Positions 8,119 to 16,758 are shown, counted from the stretch's first letter. The stretch: 36,444 nucleotides of DNA from Lachnospiraceae bacterium UBA3401 (GCA_002358575.1 DEPD01000183.1:1-36444), one strand, 5' to 3'. Notes: generated by a model not told the origin, from the letters alone. Numbers and translations are program-made.

Positions 8119-8154
8119 AGCAGGGGCTGTAGGTTATATAGGCCCCTGCTTTTC
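8119..8154 (+). terminator. Terminator or attenuator between the precursor and biosynthetic genes
   Basis: AGCAGGGGC (8119-8127) pairs with GCCCCTGCT (8142-8150), followed by TTTCTC. Partial readthrough would set a high precursor-to-enzyme ratio, a common arrangement in RiPP operons. Confidence 0.75.
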
Positions 8155-8186
8155 TCAAATTTATAAGTTTTGGAGGGAGAAAGATA

Positions 8187-8816
8187 ATGCAATTAAAAAA
8201 TTATAGCCTTGCTATTGGTAAGAAAAAGCTTTTTTCAAATGTATCTATAAATTTTGAAAGTGGTACTGTATGCAATATATTGGGAGGAAACGGAGTCGGC
8301 AAGTCAAGTTTCGCTAAATCTCTGATAGGTATGTTAGATTACGATGGGCAGGTAATTTATCAAGGTTCTTTGTGTGTAATAGGGAGCTATACAAATGTTC
8401 CTTACGATTTGACAATTAGTGATTTGATCAAAATATTAAAAAGAAGTAAAGCAATATCTGAAATTAACGAATTATATGATTTATTGGGAATAAAAGAAAT
8501 TGACCATTTTCTGAAGATAGGAAAAATGAGTGATGGGCAAAAACAGAAGATTAAGCTGCTTTCTTTTTTATCAAGTAATCCGGATATAATTATCCTAGAT
8601 GAATTTACGGCGTCTTTGGATAAAAAAAGCATGTTGGATATTTACAATTTTCTGCAGCAATATCAGGCGAAAAGAAAAGTGTTAATAATAAATATCACCC
8701 ATAATATATTGGATCTGGAAAATTTAAAAGGAAAATATTTTTATGTTACACAAAACACAATAATTCAGTATAGCGATAAAAAGAAATTATTGGAAGACTA
8801 CACAAGTCTTAACTAG
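8187..8816 (+). CDS. yydI: ABC transporter ATP-binding subunit of the epipeptide locus (YydI-like)
   Basis: A 209-residue single-domain ABC ATPase, the same length as YydI. It has a Walker A motif GGNGVGKS (33-40), a degenerate signature MSDGQKQKIK, a Walker B motif DIIILDEF with catalytic Glu, and a switch His in INITHN. TTTGGAGGG precedes the start. It is followed after 12 bp by the permease gene, and with the radical SAM and protease genes it forms one tightly packed unit. It probably powers export of the epimerised peptide or self-protection; both roles have been considered for YydIJ. Confidence 0.85.
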   Translation: MQLKNYSLAIGKKKLFSNVSINFESGTVCNILGGNGVGKSSFAKSLIGMLDYDGQVIYQGSLCVIGSYTNVPYDLTISDLIKILKRSKAISEINELYDLLGIKEIDHFLKIGKMSDGQKQKIKLLSFLSSNPDIIILDEFTASLDKKSMLDIYNFLQQYQAKRKVLIINITHNILDLENLKGKYFYVTQNTIIQYSDKKKLLEDYTSLN

Positions 8817-8828
8817 GGAGGGCAGGAA

Positions 8829-9548
8829 ATGATGATAGAGTTGTATAGAATTAAAAATAATCACATAGGACTGTTTTCGGTTATGGTTTGTATATTAATG
8901 GGGATTCTTGGTCTAATACTTTTAGTTTCATTAGATGGATATAAATTAGATGAGATATCGATAGGACTGCTGCAATACAGTATTTATACGGTTTATACCC
9001 AATTTGGTTTTTTTGTTCTGCCGGTATTATCTATTTATCTTATCACAATAGACTATAAGGAAAAAAATATAACGTTCTATAAATTATTAAAGTATAATGA
9101 GCATTTATATTTTTTGCAGAAGCTGGCTGTTTTATTGATTTTAAATACTATTGGTAATTTTATAGTATCATTTTCCGTTTCAGTGTTATATAGGAATTTT
9201 TCAGATTTCATTCTTTTCTTCTTGAAATTAGAGAATGTGTCTGTTTTCATTACGTTCATATCCTTGCTGTATGCCTTTGTGTTTAAAAATCTTATGATTT
9301 CTTATTGCGTTAATTTTGCAATCTGGGTTACAGGGATTGTATTATATAGTATAAATGATTCTTTTAAAATCTTCTGCTTTTATGATGCATCCTTGGAAAA
9401 ACATTCAGCGTTTCAAGATGTTTTAGAAGCAGGGGCAATTATGCATAGTTCCGTAATTACAGAAATTTTATATAATGCCGTAGTTTTTTTAATAGGAATG
9501 GTCATTGTAACGATATTTAGAAAGAGATGGATGAAAAATGGAATATAA
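8829..9548 (+). CDS. yydJ: ABC transporter permease of the epipeptide locus (YydJ-like)
   Basis: A 239-residue integral membrane protein with about six hydrophobic segments and no soluble domain, typical of ABC-2-type permeases and close to the 240 residues of YydJ. TAGGGAGGGCAGG precedes two adjacent ATGs, 8829 and 8832. The end overlaps the radical SAM gene by 11 bp, indicating translational coupling. It is paired with the ATPase encoded immediately upstream. Assignment as YydJ rests on context and topology rather than on motifs. Confidence 0.8.
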   Translation: MMIELYRIKNNHIGLFSVMVCILMGILGLILLVSLDGYKLDEISIGLLQYSIYTVYTQFGFFVLPVLSIYLITIDYKEKNITFYKLLKYNEHLYFLQKLAVLLILNTIGNFIVSFSVSVLYRNFSDFILFFLKLENVSVFITFISLLYAFVFKNLMISYCVNFAIWVTGIVLYSINDSFKIFCFYDASLEKHSAFQDVLEAGAIMHSSVITEILYNAVVFLIGMVIVTIFRKRWMKNGI

Positions 9549-10482
9549 TCATATTGCAATATTGTTGACAGAAAACTGTAATGCACGTTGTAAGATGTGT
9601 TGCGACTCCAGAGGAGAAGTGTGCGGGCACACACTAACAATAGAAGAACTGGATGTAATCTTAAAGCAAATAAAAGAATACTCATTCGCAGAAACTGTAG
9701 GATTGACTGGCGGGGAACCGATGTTATATCCTGCGCTCTGCGAATACATAATGAATTATGATTATGGAAGAGAAATGAAATTTACTATTAAGACGAATGG
9801 TTTTTGGGGAAATAATATTGAGAAGTTTAGAGATTTTCTCCAGAAATATTCACAAAAAATATCTAAAATATCTTTTAGCTATGATGAATTTCATAAAGAA
9901 TTTATTAATATTAACTCAATAAAAAATATTATTGATTTGTGTGTGCAGTATAAAATAAAAACGGATGTTGTTGGTTGCTTCTTTATGAATGGAATGCAGC
10001 CAGGAGATGTTTTAAATGAATTTGGAATATACGCATATTTAACAGATTTCTTTTATCAACCTGTTATTGAAACAGGATCAGCGAAAAAAATTGAGGGGGC
10101 AGAATTTGTTAAAGTTTTTGATTCGCAAAAGGATGAACTTAGATGCCTAGTGACTGCCAGACAGGAGTATTCATTATTGATTAACGCGCATATGGATGTT
10201 TATCCTTGTTGTTCACAATGTATAGAAAATACTATATTAAAAGTAGGAAATCTTAGGGAGGAGGAATTGAAGGATATTGTGGAAGATATAAAGTGTAATA
10301 AAATTTTTTACACCATATTTACGCAGGGCTTTACACCTTTTATAAAATATATGAATGAGAATGATATTCCATATCCTAAGAGCTTAGCTTCACATTGTGA
10401 GATGTGTGAATATTTATTTTCAACAGAATGGTTTTTAGATATTTTAGAAAAGGAGAATTTTGGTGATAGTTTATACATATGA
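9538..10482 (+). CDS. yydG: Radical SAM peptide epimerase (YydG-like)
   Basis: A 314-residue radical SAM enzyme. The cluster motif CxxxCxxC is at Cys14, Cys18 and Cys21 (CNARCKMC), and the SAM-binding GGEP at 58-61. A Cys-rich second half, with Cys203, CCSQC (224-228) and CEMC (287-290), fits the extra iron-sulfur cluster and the thiol H-atom donor used by peptide epimerases; in YydG the donor is Cys223, so Cys224 or Cys225 is the likely equivalent. The enzyme would invert the alpha carbon of two residues in the precursor encoded at 7965. No classical RRE leader-binding domain is apparent. It overlaps the permease gene upstream and the protease gene downstream. Confidence 0.88.
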   Translation: MEYNHIAILLTENCNARCKMCCDSRGEVCGHTLTIEELDVILKQIKEYSFAETVGLTGGEPMLYPALCEYIMNYDYGREMKFTIKTNGFWGNNIEKFRDFLQKYSQKISKISFSYDEFHKEFININSIKNIIDLCVQYKIKTDVVGCFFMNGMQPGDVLNEFGIYAYLTDFFYQPVIETGSAKKIEGAEFVKVFDSQKDELRCLVTARQEYSLLINAHMDVYPCCSQCIENTILKVGNLREEELKDIVEDIKCNKIFYTIFTQGFTPFIKYMNENDIPYPKSLASHCEMCEYLFSTEWFLDILEKENFGDSLYI

Positions 10483-11167
10483 TGATTGCATGGTCGCGGA
10501 AGAAGAAAATTCAAATGTGTGTATTATGCAAAAAGAATTCGATTTCTATAAAATATCAAAAGATACTAAAGAACAATTTGTACAGGAAAGCCAACTACTG
10601 TCAGTAAGAGATGTAAAAGATAATTTGGGGATATTGCTAGTGGTAGTAATGACAATTTTGCTTACACTGGTAATATATTTTAGCTGTGGAATGTATACGT
10701 TGGTTGATGATCAGATTGTGTTGGCAACATTTTTTCTGCTAATAAATATTCCTATACACGAATTGGGACATATTATATTTCTTAAGATATTTTGCAAGGA
10801 ATCGAAGATAATGGCTGGGTTTAAATTTATATTTATTTATCCTGCATTTTATGTAGATACATCATTTAGTTATTTTTGTCCCAAATATAAAAGAATGTGT
10901 GTATATTTAGCCGGAAATTTAATGAACTGTTTTTTTGTACTTACAATATATATTTTATGCCCACAATATTTGAAGTATTGTTATATTATTATATCTAATG
11001 TTCTTGTAAATTTTATACCCATAATAAAAAGTGATGGTTATTATACAGCAATAACATTATTAAATAGATATAATGCTGATAACGACAAGAAGAAAGAGTT
11101 TGTCGATGATTTTATTAGAGGTGCGGTAATGTTTGGGATAATGTCGTTATTATCATATTTGTTTTAA
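10463..11167 (+). CDS. yydH: M50-type membrane metalloprotease (YydH-like)
   Basis: A 234-residue membrane protein from a GTG start chosen because AAAAGGAG lies seven bases upstream; a TTG at 10460 is too close. It carries the zinc motif HELGH (His99, Glu100, His103) inside a hydrophobic helix and the second site-2-protease motif NFIPIIKSDGYY, whose Asp would be the third ligand. Several transmembrane segments surround these. Its gene overlaps the radical SAM gene by 20 bp. By analogy with YydH, it cleaves the leader from the epimerised precursor at the membrane. It is the last gene of the packed unit that starts at 8187. Confidence 0.88.
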   Translation: MIVYTYDDCMVAEEENSNVCIMQKEFDFYKISKDTKEQFVQESQLLSVRDVKDNLGILLVVVMTILLTLVIYFSCGMYTLVDDQIVLATFFLLINIPIHELGHIIFLKIFCKESKIMAGFKFIFIYPAFYVDTSFSYFCPKYKRMCVYLAGNLMNCFFVLTIYILCPQYLKYCYIIISNVLVNFIPIIKSDGYYTAITLLNRYNADNDKKKEFVDDFIRGAVMFGIMSLLSYLF

Positions 11168-11264
11168 ACTTATTTAAATTATAAGCTTTTAGTTGGTATT
11201 TTTGTATATGAATGTTATTCCAAAATAAAAGTTAATTATGCAGAGCCAGTAGGAGGAGTGATAT

Positions 11265-12188
11265 ATGTCATATATTTTACAGACATTGAGTTTGGAAAAA
11301 ACCATCAAGGAAAAAACTATTATTTCAAACTTTGATATGCATATTCGTAAAGGTGAGATTTATGGCTTCCTGGGACCTAATGGGGCAGGGAAAACATCTG
11401 TCATGAAAATGATTATGAATTTCTGGAAGCCAACAGGGGGCATGATTGAAGTTTTTGGGGATAAATTGATGCCAACATCGTATGAGGTTTTAGGAAAAAT
11501 GGGTGGTATTATAGAGTATCCTGTATTTTATGATTATCTTAGCGGAGAAGACAATCTGAAGTTACATTGTAAGTATATTGGTTATGATAATTATCAGGGG
11601 ATAGAAAATGCACTTGATTTACTTGGGTTACGAGAGATAGCTAAAAGTCCAGTAGAGCAATATTCATTGGGTATAAAACAACGATTAGCAATCGCAAGAG
11701 TTATAATATCAAGACCAGAACTTTTAATTCTTGATGAGCCGATGAATGGGTTAGATCCTATAAGTATGAAACAGATACGGAGCTTATTTTATATGCTTAA
11801 AAAAGAATTGGGAGTTACAATTATGATTTCAACCCATATTCTTTCAGAAATAGAAGATATTGTCGATACGATTGGGATTATCAATCGCGGGAGTATGGTG
11901 AAAGAAATATCGATAAATGAAGTTACTCAAATGCAAGCTACTTATATTGAAATAGGAATACGAGATATGCGCAAAGCAATTCAGACATTGGATAATATTC
12001 TTCCGAGAGATAGTTGGAGAGTTGTGGATAAAAATAGACTTCGTGTTTATAGTGAAATGTATACTTTGCAGGAAATATTTAGGGAATTGATACTTCAGGA
12101 AAACGAGGTTATCTCTATTGTTAAAAAATCGAATAATTTAGAAGATTATTTTATGCATATAATAGGAGAATGCGAAAAAAATGATTGA
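11265..12188 (+). CDS. BcrA/LanF-like ABC transporter ATPase, probable immunity
   Basis: A 307-residue ATPase of the bacitracin/lantibiotic-immunity type: Walker A GPNGAGKT (37-44), signature YSLGIKQRLAIAR, Walker B LLILDEPMNGLDP, switch His in STHILSEIED, and a C-terminal ~90-residue extension usual in BcrA-type subunits. AGTAGGAGGAG precedes the ATG. A 97-bp gap separates it from the protease gene, so it may have its own promoter. It overlaps the permease gene by 8 bp. The likely role is to protect the producer from its own epipeptide, but handling of other envelope-active peptides is possible. Confidence 0.85.
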   Translation: MSYILQTLSLEKTIKEKTIISNFDMHIRKGEIYGFLGPNGAGKTSVMKMIMNFWKPTGGMIEVFGDKLMPTSYEVLGKMGGIIEYPVFYDYLSGEDNLKLHCKYIGYDNYQGIENALDLLGLREIAKSPVEQYSLGIKQRLAIARVIISRPELLILDEPMNGLDPISMKQIRSLFYMLKKELGVTIMISTHILSEIEDIVDTIGIINRGSMVKEISINEVTQMQATYIEIGIRDMRKAIQTLDNILPRDSWRVVDKNRLRVYSEMYTLQEIFRELILQENEVISIVKKSNNLEDYFMHIIGECEKND

Positions 12189-12867
12189 AATGATTAAGGC
12201 AGAATGGAAAAAAAATAATATAAAAAAATATATGCGCAATGCTGCCGTTATGTCTGGAGCTATAGTAGTATTGCCTTTGACCACAATTGGGCAAATGGAG
12301 GCAGGGAGCAAAATTGATTTGAATAAAGAACATGTGCCTTACGTAAGCATAGAAGTATTCACTAATATGTCTTATGTTATTTTTACAAGTGTAATGATGG
12401 CATCATTTATTATTAGTGAATATAATAATAAGACAATCTATATAATGTTTTCGTATCCAATAAAAAGACAAAAGATACTATTGGCCCAAATGCTGTCAGT
12501 TTGGATTTTTAATGTTATTGCTTTAATTATAACTAAACTTTTGGCATATGGGATTTTTAGTTTTGCAAATCGGTTTATTGATGTACATTTGAGCGGAATC
12601 AATTTTAGTCAGTTTTCATTCTATTTTCAAATTATCATAAGTTCTATAATGATGATTAGTATCTGTTTTATTGCTTTATTAGTTGGTGTCAAAATGAAGT
12701 CTTCAAAAGCAACTATAGTTGGATCGGTTATCTTAGTATGTCTTACACAGGGAAACATAGGGGCATATGCATTGGCAGATAACCTTGTATTCCATATCAT
12801 ATTGTTTATTTTATCCATTATTTCAGTTTTTCTAACAATTTATAATATTGACAAGGTAGATATATAG
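12181..12867 (+). CDS. ABC-2-type permease partner, probable immunity
   Basis: A 228-residue permease with about six hydrophobic helices, starting MIEMIKAEWKKNNIKKYMR, a basic amphipathic start typical of LanE/BcrB-type permeases that precedes the first membrane span. It contains the family-like segment SEYNNKTIYIMFSYPIKRQKIL. It is translationally coupled to the ATPase (8-bp overlap) and followed by a strong terminator. Together they form a second ABC transporter in the island, distinct from the one at 8187-9548. Confidence 0.85.
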   Translation: MIEMIKAEWKKNNIKKYMRNAAVMSGAIVVLPLTTIGQMEAGSKIDLNKEHVPYVSIEVFTNMSYVIFTSVMMASFIISEYNNKTIYIMFSYPIKRQKILLAQMLSVWIFNVIALIITKLLAYGIFSFANRFIDVHLSGINFSQFSFYFQIIISSIMMISICFIALLVGVKMKSSKATIVGSVILVCLTQGNIGAYALADNLVFHIILFILSIISVFLTIYNIDKVDI

Positions 12868-12876
12868 TTTGATTAT

Positions 12877-12922
12877 AAAAGTAAGTGGCAATAAATATAT
12901 GAATGCGTTGCCACTTACTTTT
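12877..12922. terminator. Bidirectional terminator at the end of the island genes
   Basis: A perfect 15-bp stem AAAAGTAAGTGGCAA (12877-12891) / TTGCCACTTACTTTT (12908-12922). A/T runs on both sides suit termination in either direction, serving the permease gene and the minus-strand reading frame that ends at 12925. Confidence 0.85.
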
Positions 12923-12924
12923 GA

Positions 12925-13281
12925 TTAAAAAGAGATAGAATGCCGTATTGCTGTCAAATGTCCGTCGTCTTCTATTTCGCATGAATATATAGAATCGAGA
13001 GTCGGGGAGGATATCAGCAAACTATCCGGACAAAAATATACAGGAAAGCTTTCTAATAGTGGTACGTTCTGTATGTGAGAATATAATGTCAATGCCATCG
13101 ATAGATTTTCCGTCAAGTAGATAACGAATGGTGCAAAGTATTCATCAGAGTGCCTTTGGAGCCAGATGTGTAGCATTTTAAGTTGGGTAAGGTTGTTTTT
13201 TATCCAGTTCCCGTACGCCCTGCAGGAACACCAAAAGCCAGATATGCTCTTTCCCCTCAAAAACGGGATGCATTGCAGCAA
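12925..13281 (-). CDS. Unrecognised small protein, possibly truncated
   Basis: A 118-codon minus-strand frame. The part from about residue 30 (NLTQLKMLHIWLQRHSDEYF, then FVIYLTENLSMALTLYSH and SPTLDSIYSCEIEDDG) has the composition of a real protein. The first ~30 residues overlap a plus-strand fragment (13204-13362) and look spurious, so the 5' end may have been replaced. No ribosome binding site or motif decides the start. I do not recognise the family; it may be a leftover of an integrative element. Confidence 0.4.
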   Translation of the reverse strand: MLQCIPFLRGKSISGFWCSCRAYGNWIKNNLTQLKMLHIWLQRHSDEYFAPFVIYLTENLSMALTLYSHIQNVPLLESFPVYFCPDSLLISSPTLDSIYSCEIEDDGHLTAIRHSISF

Positions 13282-13362
13282 AGAGCGGCATCAATGGTAA
13301 AAGGAGCAGAGCTGATTTTGGTGCCTTTTAAGTATTGTAATGAGGCGACGCAGGTGCTGTAA
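13204..13362 (+). pseudogene. 3' fragment of an unrecognised gene
   Basis: An open plus-strand frame without a start codon reads PVRPAGTPKARYALSP, then KRDALQQRAASMVKG and LILVPFKYCNEATQVL before a TAA. The sequence is protein-like and denser in GC than the island. It probably is the tail of a gene that belonged to the pre-island locus or to another mobile element. Function unknown. Confidence 0.35.
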
Positions 13363-13391
13363 TGTTGCTGGAATCGTATCAGGAACTGGTT

Positions 13392-13462
13392 CTAGTACAC
13401 CGTTTTTTAATCCTCGTATACAAAGTGCTTGGTATATGAGGAATAAAAAAACGGTGTACTAG
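13392..13462. repeat. Right island-flanking palindromic repeat
   Basis: A 71-bp imperfect palindrome running from CTAGTACACCG to CGGTGTACTAG, with centre GTATACAAAGTGCTTGGTATA. It is the uninterrupted version, in inverse orientation, of the repeat at 4556-4720. The two copies bound the AT-rich island. Confidence 0.85.
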
Positions 13463-13488
13463 TAATATGGGACATATCCCTGGAAAAG

Positions 13489-13735
13489 ACGCGGGTTGTC
13501 AACCTCAATAAGCACTATTCTGAATTTCTCGGCATCAAAATGCGGCTGCGGCAAAAGAAAAACAAGTAAATTGTCCAATCGCGTGTCAGCGAAAAAGCGG
13601 TCAAACGGATTATGGCGGAAGCAGAGCGAAAAATCAAACATATTGCGCGGCCGCCCAAGGGCATGACAGAAGCAAGGCAATTCTCAACTACTGTAGGCTT
13701 ATCTATCGCTATAATATCCCATGTAAAGAAAATAA
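13489..13735 (+). pseudogene. Group II intron maturase (LtrA-type) C-terminal remnant
   Basis: The plus strand reads TRVVNLNKHYSEFLGIKMRLR, an in-frame TAA, then VSEKAVKRIMAEAERKIKHI and ARPPKGMTEAR, the thumb/domain X region of group II intron reverse transcriptases. A frameshift near 13675 restores a family-like tail (ILNYCRLIYRYNIPCK). Only the last fifth of the protein is left, and no catalytic YADD motif is present. The scrap lies directly outside the right repeat, so the island or its repeat may have inserted into intron debris. Confidence 0.7.
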
Positions 13736-13740
13736 CTTTC

Positions 13741-14778
13741 CTACTCAATTTCTGCAATTAAGCTATTCATTTCATAGTGGGTGAGAACTTCTTTTAGAGC
13801 GGCTTTATCAATATGCAGTGCAAACTCTTCCAGTGACTGTGCAATTGGAATATCATCTTTCATTTTTGCAAGCTGATAACTTAGATAGACAGTCTCTTTG
13901 TTTTCCTTTAATGCATTGAGTGGGCTTCTGCCAATGCCAAGATGATTTTTCCAAAAATCTGAGAGAGCCTTTTCTTTTTTCTTGTTTCCTTCGCAATCCT
14001 CAATTGCCGCATAGATGGCATCAAGAGAGCCATACTCATTGATGAGCGGGGCGGCGGCTGAGGAAACGCCTTTACAGCCAGGAATGCCATCGCCGGGGTC
14101 TCCTGTAATAGAGAGCAGCGTGACAATGTGCTTCGGAAATACGCCTTCCTCCGCGTAGACAAGATCTGTAGTGTATTCAAAGATTCCTGCTGGGAGCGAG
14201 GTGTAGCCTTCCTTGTCAGCATAGAGACCATAGCGCTGTTGTAAGTCTTTTACTTTCTCCTTGTCTGTGACACGCCAGAGCCTGGTATAATCGCTTACAA
14301 GCTGGAAATAATCATGGTCTTTTGTGAGCACATAGGTGTCAAGATTCGGGGATTCAAACTTTTTGACAAGGGAAGCGGCAAAATCGTCCGCTTCATAGTC
14401 CTTGTCCATAAGCACTTGACAGCCTATTTTTTGCAGTAGGTTTTCCATAGCGATAAATTGTTCCTTGAGCGGTTCTGGAGCTTCCTTTCGATTTGCCTTG
14501 TAGGATTCTGCGCCAAGTTGAGTTCGCCGGAAAGTATCTCGCGATACGTCGAAGGCGACTGCCACGTAGTCTGGATTCACTTTTTTATGGAGAGAAAATA
14601 ATGTCCGAAGCATTGTGAAAAGGGCATTTGTGTACTCGCCTTTGGAGGTGCGCAGAATTTCAGAGTAGTGTTTTTCCTTTTCCTCATCTGTCTTTGCAAA
14701 GAGTACTGATTTTGGCAAGTTGCCATAGTAGGAAGTACTCAGCATTGAAGAACCATCAATGATTAAAAATTTTTTCAT
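13741..14778 (-). CDS. Stand-alone 5'-3' exonuclease (DNA polymerase I N-domain type)
   Basis: A 345-residue protein starting MKKFLIIDGSS. It has the FEN/5'-3' exonuclease organisation: N-terminal Asp in LIIDGSS, VAFDVSRDTFRR, the acidic cluster DKDYEADDF, TKDHDYFQL, and the helix-hairpin-helix region ITGDPGDGIPGCKGV. It lacks polymerase domains, so it is a separate flap/RNA-primer-removing nuclease rather than a truncated PolA. The ATG at 14778 is preferred to an upstream GTG (14790) because AAAGGTG lies 11 bases ahead. TTGACA at 14848-14843 on the minus strand could be part of its promoter, though the -10 is poor. Confidence 0.85.
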   Translation of the reverse strand: MKKFLIIDGSSMLSTSYYGNLPKSVLFAKTDEEKEKHYSEILRTSKGEYTNALFTMLRTLFSLHKKVNPDYVAVAFDVSRDTFRRTQLGAESYKANRKEAPEPLKEQFIAMENLLQKIGCQVLMDKDYEADDFAASLVKKFESPNLDTYVLTKDHDYFQLVSDYTRLWRVTDKEKVKDLQQRYGLYADKEGYTSLPAGIFEYTTDLVYAEEGVFPKHIVTLLSITGDPGDGIPGCKGVSSAAAPLINEYGSLDAIYAAIEDCEGNKKKEKALSDFWKNHLGIGRSPLNALKENKETVYLSYQLAKMKDDIPIAQSLEEFALHIDKAALKEVLTHYEMNSLIAEIE

Positions 14779-14850
14779 AATGCAAATCACACCTTTCTAT
14801 TTTCTAATACATAAGTTTATCTTTTATTGTAAAGTGTAAAATGTCAAGGA

Positions 14851-16758
14851 TTAAGCCTCTGATAACGCTTCCCACTTAGCATAGAGCACTTCTAGTTCGG
14901 TTTCGATAGTTTCTTTTTCCTTTGCGATTTCCTGTAGTTTTACAGAGTTTGTGGCAATTTCAGGCTTTGTCATTTCCTCGTCAAGTGTAACATTTTTGCG
15001 TTCGAGCAAATCTATTTTTTCCTCACACTTTTTCAGGTCATTTTCTTTTTTGCGCAGGATTGCCTGTGCTTCTTTCTGCTGTTTCCAGTCAAGCTTTTGT
15101 GCAGAAGGTTCTTGTGTTTTGACGGTTACTGTAGTATTAGATACGGGCGTTAGCACTTCTTTTTTTTCGAGATAATAATCATAATTTCCAATATAGTTGA
15201 TAAATCGCTGCTGCGTCAGTTCGAGGATGCGCGTTGCTGTCTTATTGATGAAATATCGGTCATGAGACACATAGAGTACGGTCCCCTCATAGGCATTGAG
15301 CGCTGTCTCAAGAATTTCTTTGGAAGTAATATCAAGGTGGTTTGTCGGCTCGTCGAGAATAAGAAAGTTTGCCTCGGACAACATCAGTTTTGCGAGGGAT
15401 ACGCGCCCGCGCTCGCCCCCGCTCAGAGCACTAATTTTTTTAAAAACATCTTCGCCTGTGAACAAAAAGGCAGCAAGAGTGTTTCTAATTTCTGTGTTGG
15501 TCAGATAGGGGTAGTCATCACTAATTTCATCAAATAGAGTCTTGTCCATATGTAATACATGGTGCTCCTGATCGTAATAGCCGATCTCGACATTTGTCCC
15601 AAGTCGGATAGTACCACTGTCCATAGGAACAAGCTCATTGATAATTTTTAGTAGAGTGGTTTTGCCCGTTCCGTTATCTCCAATAATAGCGACATGTTCG
15701 CCGCGTTTGATTTCAAAGGATACATTTTCAAATAGTAGGTGGTTGTCAAAACGTTTGGAAAGTCCTTCAATCTGCATAACATCATTGCCGCTGGATCTGT
15801 AGGGAGTGAGAGTCAGTTTCATGTCTGCTCGGACTTCGGTAGGCTTTTCAAGGCGCTCAATCTTGTCCAGCATTTTTTCGCGGCTCTCAGCACGACGAAT
15901 GGATTTTTCCCGGTTAAATTGCTTTAATTTGTCAATAACTTCCTCTTGATGCTTGATTTCTCGCTGTTGATTTAGATAAGCATTCATCTGTTCGGTGCGC
16001 AGATGTTCTTTTTGAATGGCATAGTCTGAGTAGTTACCATGAAATGAAGAGACAATGCCATTGTCAATCTCAATAATTTTTGTGGCGATTTTGTCCAGAA
16101 AATAGCGGTCGTGCGAGACAATAATGACAGCGCCCTTATAATTCAGCAGATAAGTCTCAAGCCATGTAATGGAATTGAGATCAAGATGGTTTGTTGGCTC
16201 GTCAAGCATAATTAAATCTGGACTTTGCAGCAGGAGTTTGCCAAGGGCTACACGCGTCTTTTGACCGCCGGAGAGCGTGGCGACTTTTTTTTCAAATTCG
16301 TCCTCTTGAAACCCAAGCCCTTTTAAGATGCCAGTAATTTCACTTTTGTATGCATAACCGTTGATATCTTCAAAGCGGTGTGTCATACTTGCGTATTTTT
16401 TGAGCAAAAGCTCTAACTCCTCGCCAGAAGCGTATTTCATATCGGTTTCTGTCTGACGGATAGAAGTTTCTAGGTCAAGTACTTCCTGCTTGACTGTAAG
16501 CAGTTCGGCAAAAATTGTATTTTCACTGTCCACTGCTTGGTGCTGTGCCAGATAGCCAAAACTTTTGTCTTTGGCAAAGGTCACAACACCTGCGTCTGCG
16601 GGCAGATGCCCTGTGATAATTTTGAGCAGTGTGGACTTGCCTGCGCCGTTGATGCCAACAATGGCGGCTTTCTCGTTGTCTTCTATATGAAAAGAAGCAT
16701 TTTTGAGGACATGGTTATCAATAAATGTTTTCTCTATATTACTGCATGATAGAATCAT
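14851..16758 (-). CDS. ABC-F family ATPase (YdiF/Uup-like)
   Basis: A 635-residue soluble protein with two ABC domains and no membrane span. Domain 1: Walker A GINGAGKST (35-43), LSGGQKTRVALGK, LIMLDEPTNHLD. A linker of ~80 residues follows, rich in charged residues (NAYLNQQREIKHQEEV). Domain 2: GDNGTGKTT, LSGGERGRVSLAK, FLILDEPTNHLD. The last ~80 residues form a coiled coil (KKENDLKKCEEKIDLL). ABC-F proteins act at the ribosome in translation or antibiotic protection; the C-terminal coiled coil favours a YdiF/Uup-type housekeeping member rather than a specific resistance factor. It lies just upstream of the exonuclease gene on the same strand. Confidence 0.9.
   Translation of the reverse strand: MILSCSNIEKTFIDNHVLKNASFHIEDNEKAAIVGINGAGKSTLLKIITGHLPADAGVVTFAKDKSFGYLAQHQAVDSENTIFAELLTVKQEVLDLETSIRQTETDMKYASGEELELLLKKYASMTHRFEDINGYAYKSEITGILKGLGFQEDEFEKKVATLSGGQKTRVALGKLLLQSPDLIMLDEPTNHLDLNSITWLETYLLNYKGAVIIVSHDRYFLDKIATKIIEIDNGIVSSFHGNYSDYAIQKEHLRTEQMNAYLNQQREIKHQEEVIDKLKQFNREKSIRRAESREKMLDKIERLEKPTEVRADMKLTLTPYRSSGNDVMQIEGLSKRFDNHLLFENVSFEIKRGEHVAIIGDNGTGKTTLLKIINELVPMDSGTIRLGTNVEIGYYDQEHHVLHMDKTLFDEISDDYPYLTNTEIRNTLAAFLFTGEDVFKKISALSGGERGRVSLAKLMLSEANFLILDEPTNHLDITSKEILETALNAYEGTVLYVSHDRYFINKTATRILELTQQRFINYIGNYDYYLEKKEVLTPVSNTTVTVKTQEPSAQKLDWKQQKEAQAILRKKENDLKKCEEKIDLLERKNVTLDEEMTKPEIATNSVKLQEIAKEKETIETELEVLYAKWEALSEA

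Noticed and set aside
9538..10482. Sactipeptide-type SPASM radical SAM enzyme
   Set aside because: The precursor has no cysteine in its core to form thioether links, and the precursor and neighbour genes match the epipeptide system.
13204..13735. A single gene spanning the right island repeat
   Set aside because: The fragments on the two sides belong to different proteins (unknown tail and group II intron maturase) and do not join in frame.
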